Source: an uncultured Kineothrix sp. (GTDB lineage Bacteria > Bacillota > Clostridia > Lachnospirales > Lachnospiraceae). From it: a stretch of 48,708 nt of DNA. A program made the position numbers and the translations under genes. Positions 42,673 through 48,708 of this stretch are shown here, piece after piece (positions within the stretch are counted from its first letter, which is position 1; each line of letters opens with the position of its first letter). The stretch spans positions 1 to 48,708 of the forward strand of contig CAJUSR010000029.1 in the NCBI GenBank assembly GCA_910588855.1, read 5' to 3'. The notes under the pieces are model-generated. The model ran no database searches and was not told the origin of the DNA. It worked only from the letters and a program-made list of their open reading frames with translations.

Positions 42673-43604
42673 AAGTGTTTCTCCAAATTTTCACTTTGGT
42701 TTGCCTGTTCTAAGACAGTTTTGATTCGGAGGAGGACATCCTCGGGAACACGCAGCTTGCCGTAGCCGGTAGCTAATTCAAGCCCAGGCTTGGTGCCACC
42801 GTGGAAATCGGAGCCTCCGCTGATACACAGTCCGTATTTATTTGCAAGAGAACGCATTTGCCGTTCATCGGATTGCTGATAAGTGCTGTAAATGGCTTCT
42901 ATGCCAAGCAAGCCGTCATCGGCAAGAGATTTTACAAGGGTATCCAAATCGCCGTTGCTCATATGATAGAGGGGCGGGTGGGCAAGGACAGGAAATCCTT
43001 TGGCTTTGCGGATAAGCTGTACTGCCTGTGAAGGAGTGACCTTTTCCCTTGGAACGAAATACTTGGTATGGTCTCCAACATAACGTTCAAAGGCATCCGG
43101 CATGGTTTTCACATAACCCTGATTGAAAAGATATTTCGCATAATGCCCTCTTGTAATGACGGAGCCGGGGAATGTTTCCTGCAGTTTTTCATAGGAGATA
43201 TCAATGCCGGCTTCCTGAAGGTTTTCGCACATTTTTTTGTTCCGGATTGTACGGGCATCCACAAAGGCCCGGATTTTCTCTTTGAAAAAAGAGGCTTCGT
43301 AGTCAATGTAAAGCCCGACGATATGGATATCTTTTTTCTTATATTCCGTGGAAAATTCAATACCGGGAATCACTTCCAAGGAGATAGGGGATTGCCCGTT
43401 TGGCAAAGGCCCTATCTCTCCTTTGGACAACCGGCGGTTGTACTCCCAAGCTGCATTTGCTGCCTCTGCAATCCCCTCCGTGGTATCATGATCCGTAAGG
43501 GCAAAAGCGGAAAGCCCCTTTTCTACCGCAAGCCCAACCAATTCGGAAGGCTTCATGCTTCCATCCGACTTGTTGGAATGCACATGTAAATCCACAATAT
43601 TCAT
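42669..43604 (-). CDS. PHP-domain phosphoesterase (TrpH/YciV type)
   Basis: This 311-aa protein begins with the PHP motif VDLHVHSNKSDGS, followed by FALTDHDTTEG, GIEFST and a late SGGSDFHGGTKPG, giving the expected set of metal ligands. Members include 3',5'-nucleotide phosphatases and 5'-3' exoribonucleases acting on short RNA. I chose the ATG at 43604 (MNIVDLH) with AAGGAGG about 11 bases upstream; the in-frame ATG at 43613 is too close to that site. Coupled to the Cof phosphatase by a four-base overlap. Confidence 0.9.
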   Translation of the reverse strand: MNIVDLHVHSNKSDGSMKPSELVGLAVEKGLSAFALTDHDTTEGIAEAANAAWEYNRRLSKGEIGPLPNGQSPISLEVIPGIEFSTEYKKKDIHIVGLYIDYEASFFKEKIRAFVDARTIRNKKMCENLQEAGIDISYEKLQETFPGSVITRGHYAKYLFNQGYVKTMPDAFERYVGDHTKYFVPREKVTPSQAVQLIRKAKGFPVLAHPPLYHMSNGDLDTLVKSLADDGLLGIEAIYSTYQQSDERQMRSLANKYGLCISGGSDFHGGTKPGLELATGYGKLRVPEDVLLRIKTVLEQANQSENLEKHL

Positions 43605-43675
43605 TCTCCTCATGGCCTCCTTCCAAAACAAATATATAGCATATGAAATTTAGAACGGATAAATATAGTAATGGA

Positions 43676-45313
43676 TTAATTATCGTCTTCCACATTTTTA
43701 TTTGTATAGACAGTCCGTTTCCTTGCCATTTCATCGCTGGCAAGATATTCGTCGTACGTAGTAATCTTGTCTATCAATTGCCCGTCAGGCAGGATTTCCA
43801 TGATACGGTTGGCGGTGGTCTGTACAAACTGGTGGTCATGGCAGGCAAAAAGTTCAACGCCTGGGAATTTTATCATGCCGTTATTGAGGGCAGTGATGGA
43901 TTCCATATCCAAATGGTTGGTGGGTTCATCCAAAATCAGGCAGTTGGCGCCGCTAATCATCATTTTGGAAAGGAGACATCTTACTTTTTCCCCTCCGGAA
44001 AGGATATTTACTTTTTTCACACCGTCTTCGCCGGCGAAAAGCATACGTCCTAAAAAGCCGCGGACATAAGTGACATCCTTGACGGGGGAATAACCTGTAA
44101 GCCAGTCCACAATTGTATAATCGTTGTCAAATTCCTTGGTGCTGTCCTTGGGGAAGTAGGCCTGCGAAGTTGTCACGCCCCATTTAAAAGTGCCTTCGTC
44201 CGGCTTGATTTCATCCATCAGTATTTGGAAGAGGGTGGTTTTCGCAAGCTCATTGCCTCCTACAAAGGCGATTTTATCATTGCGGCCTACAATAAAAGAA
44301 ATATTGTCCAAGACCTTCACGCCATCTATTGTTTTGGAAATCCCTTCTACCGTAAGGACTTCATTGCCGATTTCACGGTCGGGACGAAAATCGACATAAG
44401 GGTATTTCCTGCTGGAAGGCCTGATTTCTTCCAGTTCAATTTTTTCCAGAGCGCGTTTCCTGCTGGTAGCCTGTTTGGATTTGGAGGCATTAGCCGAGAA
44501 ACGGGAAATGAACTCCTGCAATTCCTTGATTTTTTCTTCTTTTTTCTTATTGGCTTCCTTCATTTGCTTGATAAGGAGCTGGCTGGATTCATACCAGAAA
44601 TCATAGTTGCCGGCATAGAGCTGAATCTTGCCATAGTCAATATCTGCAGTATGGGTACATACTTTATTCAGGAAATAGCGGTCGTGGGATACGACGATGA
44701 CCGTATTGTCGAAATCAATAAGGAAATCTTCCAGCCATGCGATGGCATCCAAGTCCAAGTGGTTGGTAGGCTCATCCAAAAGAAGGATATCCGGGTTGCC
44801 GAAAAGGGCTTTGGCAAGGAGGACTTTGACTTTTTCGTTACCGTTTAAGGTATTCATCATGGAAAAATGAAAATCCGTGCCGATGCCCAGCCCGTTTAAA
44901 AGCATGGCGGCATCCGATTCCGCTTCCCAGCCGTTGAGTTCCGCAAATTCCCCTTCCAGCTCGCTGGCGCGGATACCGTCTTCGTCAGTGAAGTCTTCTT
45001 TTGCATAAATGGCATCTTTTTCTTTCATAATCTGGTAAAGGCGCTCATTCCCCATAATAACCACATCCATAACAGGATATTCGTCGTATTTGAAGTGGTC
45101 CTGCTCCAAAACGGACATACGCTGCCCGGGGGTAATAAAGATATCCCCCTTTGTCGTTTCCAATTTGCCGGATAATATTTTCAGAAAGGTGGATTTGCCG
45201 GCGCCATTGGCTCCGATAAGCCCATAACAGTTCCCTTCGGTGAATTTAATGTTTACATCTTCAAACAATGCTTTTTTCCCGAGCCTTAATGTTACATTAT
45301 TTGCACTAATCAT
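43676..45313 (-). CDS. ABC-F family ATPase (YbiT/YkpA type)
   Basis: This 545-aa soluble protein with two ABC domains and no membrane part probably acts on the ribosome as a translation factor. First domain: Walker A GLIGANGAGKST, Walker B LLLDEPTNHLD, VSHDRYF. The inter-domain linker is a charged helix pair (KQMKEANKKKEEKIKELQ). Second domain: LSGGEKVR, LILDEPTNHLD and ACHDHQF. Two motifs are unusual: the first signature reads LNGNEKVKV rather than LSGGEKxR, and the second Walker A reads GGNELAKTTL. Related Firmicutes proteins share some of this, so it need not mean loss of function. ATG 45313 was chosen (MISANNV, GAGGG upstream). Confidence 0.92.
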   Translation of the reverse strand: MISANNVTLRLGKKALFEDVNIKFTEGNCYGLIGANGAGKSTFLKILSGKLETTKGDIFITPGQRMSVLEQDHFKYDEYPVMDVVIMGNERLYQIMKEKDAIYAKEDFTDEDGIRASELEGEFAELNGWEAESDAAMLLNGLGIGTDFHFSMMNTLNGNEKVKVLLAKALFGNPDILLLDEPTNHLDLDAIAWLEDFLIDFDNTVIVVSHDRYFLNKVCTHTADIDYGKIQLYAGNYDFWYESSQLLIKQMKEANKKKEEKIKELQEFISRFSANASKSKQATSRKRALEKIELEEIRPSSRKYPYVDFRPDREIGNEVLTVEGISKTIDGVKVLDNISFIVGRNDKIAFVGGNELAKTTLFQILMDEIKPDEGTFKWGVTTSQAYFPKDSTKEFDNDYTIVDWLTGYSPVKDVTYVRGFLGRMLFAGEDGVKKVNILSGGEKVRCLLSKMMISGANCLILDEPTNHLDMESITALNNGMIKFPGVELFACHDHQFVQTTANRIMEILPDGQLIDKITTYDEYLASDEMARKRTVYTNKNVEDDN

Positions 45314-45433
45314 ATTGAAACCCTCTATTTTCTCTATATTTTTACGTTTGAAAGTCACTCATTCTATTATACATAAAATAGTTGGTTTTTCAAGGGAAAT
45401 CACAATAGCCCACAAATCCCCGTGCGAATTTTG

Positions 45434-45463
45434 TTGGAAATCATATATAATAGCTGGTATAAT
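45434..45463 (+). promoter_or_regulatory. Candidate promoter upstream of MITE copy 2
   Basis: TTGGAA (45434-45439) and TATAAT (45458-45463, preceded by TGG as in an extended -10) are 18 bp apart. In the 476-bp gap before the MFS gene, this promoter is separated from the gene by the MITE-like element. A second possible promoter, TTGACG (45717-45722) and TATAAT (45738-45743), lies after the element but has only a 15-bp spacer; its -35 uses bases of the right-hand direct repeat. Confidence 0.5.
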
Positions 45464-45515
45464 ATGAAATAAAAGAAGGGGATTGCTTATGGCATGAACT
45501 GAAAAGGCCGAATTG

Positions 45516-45709
45516 CAATGTCATTTAGTTAACGGTACCGGACGCCGTGAGGAACATAAAATGCTCCGTCACCACGCTTTCGCTCGGTAAAAAGCGTAAC
45601 GGACACTAAACTCGTGAGGAACCTCGTTAAGTGCCGACGCTTTTTAACGGGTTCCTTGCGCATTTTATGTTCCTCACGGCTGAATCAAGGCGCTAACTAA
45701 ATGACATTG
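45516..45709 (-). mobile_element. MITE-like element, copy 2 (194 bp)
   Basis: Same element as copy 1 in inverse orientation, with identical terminal inverted repeats and about 98% identity by hand alignment. It is flanked by the direct repeat GGCCGAATTG (45506-45515 and 45710-45719). Its near-identity to copy 1, less than 4 kb away, points to recent movement or to sequence exchange between copies. Confidence 0.88.
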
Positions 45710-45834
45710 GGCCGAATTGACGGTGCTATGTTTGGCGTATAATGAAGAGGCTTATCTGGTGCAGAATCGGGTTTGGCCATTTTTAATGAATTTATCCATT
45801 ATGTATATGGGAATATTTTCCGGAAAGGGCAATA

Positions 45835-47178
45835 ATGAAACTAAATTACAAACGGACTTTTTTTATCGGGCTGGCATTCCTCTCTATTTCAGGGTTTTGG
45901 CAGATGTATGACAGCATTATCCCGCTGATGCTGCAAAATACCTTCCATCTGGGGGAAACATTGACGGGCGCATTGATGGCGATGGACAATGTTTTGGCTA
46001 TTTTTTTGCTTCCCTTGTTCGGTACGCTTTCGGACAAGGCGGATACAAAGATTGGGAAAAGGATGCCCTTTATTTTGGCAGGGACATTATTGGCATCGGT
46101 ATTCCTGCTGTTGCTTTCGGCGGCGGACAGAAGGCAGAATCTGGTAATGTTTATAACCGTTTTGTTCCTGCTTCTGCTGTCTATGGGGCTGTATCGTTCC
46201 CCGGCAGTGGCTTTGATGCCGGATTTGACGCCAAACCGTTTAAGGAGCAAGGCTAATGCGGTTATTAACCTGATGGGGGCGGTAGGGGGAGTATATGCCC
46301 TGATTATGATAAAGTTTTTAGTAGGGGCAGGTGAACAGCCGGACTATCTGCCGTTGTTTCTGAGCATTGCCGGTTTGATGGTGTTAGCGGTGGCAGTGTT
46401 GTTTTTTACAGTTAACGAGAAGAAAGTAACGGAGCAGGTGGCAAAAGAGGAAAGGGCTGAGAATGGATGCCGATGCCCTGCAGATGGCGATGCCGGGGCA
46501 GGGAATAGGGCGGAAGGAGACGGGAGCCAGCCTGTTTTGGATAAAATACCGGTAAAGACGGTAATGCCAAAAGAGGTAAAGCGGAGCATGGTCTTCCTGC
46601 TGCTTTCCATTTTCCTTTGGTTTACGGCTTATAATGCGGTAACAACAGCGTTTTCCAGATATACGAGAGTCGTCTGGCATATGGAGGGCGGAAGCTTCGC
46701 GGACTGTCTGATGGTAGCTACCGTGGCGGCAATCTGCAGTTATATACCGATTGGGAACATTGCAAGCCGCGTGGGGAGGAAGAAAACGATTCTGGCGGGC
46801 ATTGTGTTGATGAGCCTTTGCTATTTTGCCGCCGTTTTTGTAGGCAGTTATCATCCGGTTATTAATATTGCTTTTGCGGCAATCGGTGTAGGTTGGGCGG
46901 CAATTAATGTCAATTCCTATCCGATGATAGTGGAAATGAGCAAGGGATGTGATATCGGGAAATTTACAGGGACTTACTATACATTTTCTATGGCGGCACA
47001 AATATTTACACCGGTGCTTTCCGGTTTCTTGCTGGAAAGGGTTTCTTATAGGACACTGTTTCCGTATGCGTTTGTCTTTTCCGCATTGGCTTTTGTGACG
47101 ATGCTGCAAGTGCGTCATGGGGATTCCAGACCGGAAAAGAAAAAGGATATGTTGGAGCATTTTGATGTGGACGATTGA
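45835..47178 (+). CDS. MFS transporter
   Basis: This 447-aa major facilitator superfamily protein has twelve hydrophobic segments. The opening (FFIGLAFLSISGFWQMYDSIIPLML) and FGTLSDKADTKIGKRMPFILAGT resemble the sucrose/maltose SLC45-like and GPH-like sugar transporters. A hydrophilic central loop of about 50 residues (around 200-255, rich in Glu, Gly and Cys) is long for the family. GGAAAGGG precedes the ATG. The substrate is unknown; a sugar is likely. The upstream region carries MITE copy 2, which may affect its expression. Confidence 0.88.
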   Translation: MKLNYKRTFFIGLAFLSISGFWQMYDSIIPLMLQNTFHLGETLTGALMAMDNVLAIFLLPLFGTLSDKADTKIGKRMPFILAGTLLASVFLLLLSAADRRQNLVMFITVLFLLLLSMGLYRSPAVALMPDLTPNRLRSKANAVINLMGAVGGVYALIMIKFLVGAGEQPDYLPLFLSIAGLMVLAVAVLFFTVNEKKVTEQVAKEERAENGCRCPADGDAGAGNRAEGDGSQPVLDKIPVKTVMPKEVKRSMVFLLLSIFLWFTAYNAVTTAFSRYTRVVWHMEGGSFADCLMVATVAAICSYIPIGNIASRVGRKKTILAGIVLMSLCYFAAVFVGSYHPVINIAFAAIGVGWAAINVNSYPMIVEMSKGCDIGKFTGTYYTFSMAAQIFTPVLSGFLLERVSYRTLFPYAFVFSALAFVTMLQVRHGDSRPEKKKDMLEHFDVDD

Positions 47179-47320
47179 TACGGGGTTTTGACGGTGGATG
47201 GATATGGGATGTTTATGTCTGTTGCCGGAAAAAGATACGTGAGGGGAAAGAAAGTACAAAAGTGAATCCGTGTAAAGAGGCTGCAAGGAAGGCAGAGGAG
47301 AAAGGGCAGCCCTTACGGAT

Positions 47321-48166
47321 ATGAGGTGGAAAATGGCAGTTGTTATTTGGATAATTATAACGGTAATGATAGTTTTATATTTATTGGCGATTATGCCGCG
47401 GATGATGCATAAGCCGGATAAACTTCCTTTCCAGGGGGTATTGTATGCCCATAGGGGATTGCACGATAATGAAGGGGATGCGCCGGAAAATTCCATGAAG
47501 GCTTTTGAAAAGGCGGTAGACAGCGGCTATGGCATTGAATTGGACGTACAGCTTTCTAAGGACAAAGTGCCGGTCATTTTTCATGACTTTACGTTGAAGA
47601 GGGTCTGCGGACAGGATGGGAAAGTCTGTGACTATACCTATGAAGAGCTGCAGGGCTTTACACTGTATGGCTCAAAGGAAAAAATCCCCAGGCTTTCGGA
47701 CTTTTTGTCTATGGTAAACGGAAGAGTTCCTTTGATTGTGGAGCTGAAAGTGGAATGGACGGATGTTTCGGTATGCCCTTTGGCGGATGAGATATTGAGA
47801 GGATATCAAGGGGTATATTGCATAGAGTCGTTCAATCCTTTAGCTTTGATTTGGTATCGGAGGAACCGGAATGAAGTGATGAGGGGACAGCTTTCGGACG
47901 CATTTTTTCAGGAGGAAGGGCTAAAAGGGCTTTTGTATTTTGTGCTGGAGCATATGCTTTTGAACTGTGTGACAAAACCGGATTTTATCGCCTATAACCA
48001 TAAGTATTATTGGACATTATCGCGGCAAATCTGTAAAAAACTATACCGCAACCTGGCGGTGGCATGGACGATAAAGAGCCAAAAGGAACTGGACGCGAGA
48101 AGAAAGGACTTTGATTTATTTATTTTCGACAGTTTTATACCGGAGGAGAAAAGAGGAGAGGAGTAG
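47321..48166 (+). CDS. Glycerophosphodiester phosphodiesterase, membrane-anchored
   Basis: This 281-aa protein has an N-terminal hydrophobic segment (VVIWIIITVMIVLYLLAIM, about 7-25), then a GDPD TIM barrel with the catalytic set YAHRGLHD, APENSMKAFEKAVDSG, GIELDVQLSKDKVPVIFHD and LIVELK. It would split glycerophosphodiesters to glycerol-3-phosphate and an alcohol at the membrane face. The start is ambiguous: ATG 47321 (used here) or ATG 47333, where AGGTGG sits very close. It follows the MFS gene by 142 bp. Confidence 0.92.
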   Translation: MRWKMAVVIWIIITVMIVLYLLAIMPRMMHKPDKLPFQGVLYAHRGLHDNEGDAPENSMKAFEKAVDSGYGIELDVQLSKDKVPVIFHDFTLKRVCGQDGKVCDYTYEELQGFTLYGSKEKIPRLSDFLSMVNGRVPLIVELKVEWTDVSVCPLADEILRGYQGVYCIESFNPLALIWYRRNRNEVMRGQLSDAFFQEEGLKGLLYFVLEHMLLNCVTKPDFIAYNHKYYWTLSRQICKKLYRNLAVAWTIKSQKELDARRKDFDLFIFDSFIPEEKRGEE

Positions 48167-48199
48167 ATAGGGGAAGAGGATTTTTGAGGGAGAGAAAAT

Positions 48200-48652
48200 A
48201 TGAGCGATTACGCATATATTTCATTGAGAGAGAGACAACAATTAAAGGATAGGGCAGCCGAATGGTTTCACTCTAAATGGGGAGTTCCGCAGGAGGCTTA
48301 TCTTGAATGTATGGAAGCCTATCTTAATAATGAAACGGAATATGGATGGTATCTTTGTTTAGATGGGAACCGGATGATAGGGGGATTGGGAGTAATAGAA
48401 AATGATTTTCATGATAGAAAAGATCTTACCCCTAATATTTGTGCGGTATACACAGAAGAGGAATACCGATGTAAGGGAATCGCAGGGCATCTGCTTAATA
48501 TGGTTGTTGGGGATTTGAAATCTAAAGGTGTAACGCCAATCTATTTAGTTACCGATCATACGAGTTTTTATGAAAGATATGGATGGGAATTTTTGTGCAT
48601 GGCTCAGGGGGATGGTGAACCGGGTATGATTAGAATGTATGTTCATAAATAA
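48200..48652 (+). CDS. GNAT-family N-acetyltransferase
   Basis: This 150-aa acetyltransferase has the GNAT core: a strand pair around WYLCLDGNRMIGGLGVIEND, CAVYTEEEYRCKGIAGHLLNMV (the acetyl-CoA pyrophosphate loop, with RCKGIA replacing the usual R/QxxGxG/A), and YLVTDHTSFYERYGWEF. The acceptor is unknown. GAGGGAGA precedes the ATG. Base composition appears more AT-rich than the genes upstream, which may hint at separate origin. No complete gene follows in the last 56 bases. Confidence 0.9.
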   Translation: MSDYAYISLRERQQLKDRAAEWFHSKWGVPQEAYLECMEAYLNNETEYGWYLCLDGNRMIGGLGVIENDFHDRKDLTPNICAVYTEEEYRCKGIAGHLLNMVVGDLKSKGVTPIYLVTDHTSFYERYGWEFLCMAQGDGEPGMIRMYVHK

Positions 48653-48708
48653 ATTGGGTTTGTCAAGAAAAGTGTGTAAATTAATTTGATTTTTTTCGGC
48701 GGTCTTAA

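Noticed and set aside
45717..45911. 64-codon open frame before the MFS gene
   Set aside because: It starts at a TTG that is part of the MITE target repeat, has no ribosome binding site and overlaps the MFS start.

Overview
The window looks like chromosome from a gut-type Lachnospiraceae/Clostridia. The evidence is moderate G+C, strong AGGAGG-type ribosome binding sites, tightly packed operons, mannose-family PTS, GPH symporter and ROK/LacI/RpiR sugar regulators, an energy-coupling-factor S component, a DUF3842 protein and a cytoplasmic-type chemoreceptor. No rRNA, tRNA, CRISPR array, phage genes or complete insertion sequence was found. Species cannot be named from the sequence.

Layout. (1) 330-5066, minus strand: a mannose-family PTS (IIC-IID-IIA-IIB), an RpiR regulator and the MurNAc-6-phosphate etherase murQ, which looks like a cell-wall amino-sugar uptake and recycling operon with its own promoter and operator-like palindromes. 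(2) 5407-7001, minus: a CmpB-like membrane protein and a DUF5050 beta-propeller protein. (3) 7251-15357, plus: pheA, a DUF815 AAA ATPase, ppx, ppk1, maf, a Cof-type phosphatase and a small acidic protein. Several of these overlap; the core is a polyphosphate synthesis/degradation operon. (4) 15417-22183, plus: ROK regulator, then a structured leader with two copies of a 19-bp palindrome, a GPH symporter, glucose-6-phosphate isomerase and a cytosolic GH3 beta-glucosidase: a beta-glucoside utilisation unit. (5) 22287-23841, minus: an ECF S component overlapping a P-loop kinase, behind a 547-bp region rich in tandem repeats. (6) 24389-34175: a divergent sugar locus. DUF3842, aldose-1-epimerase and LacI regulator lie on minus. 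PFK-like, TIM-like, LarA-like (nickel-pincer racemase/epimerase family), NagB-like, NagA and class II aldolase lie on plus. Several of these enzymes have altered active-site signatures, which suggests a dedicated route for an unusual sugar or sugar acid. (7) 34481-41595, plus: a TauABC/SsuABC-type ABC transporter, a histidine kinase, a response regulator and a soluble chemoreceptor whose C-terminal half is a paralogue of the transporter's own substrate-binding protein. (8) 41639-48652: two near-identical 194-bp MITE-like elements, a Cof phosphatase and PHP phosphoesterase pair, an ABC-F ATPase, an MFS transporter, a glycerophosphodiesterase and a GNAT acetyltransferase.

The strongest candidates for something undescribed are region 7, where a binding domain for imported ligand is fused to a cytoplasmic chemotaxis signalling domain beside its transporter and a two-component system, and region 6, a set of diverged glycolytic paralogues with a LarA-family enzyme. 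All functional statements are read from sequence motifs and family knowledge. Nothing was searched against databases.
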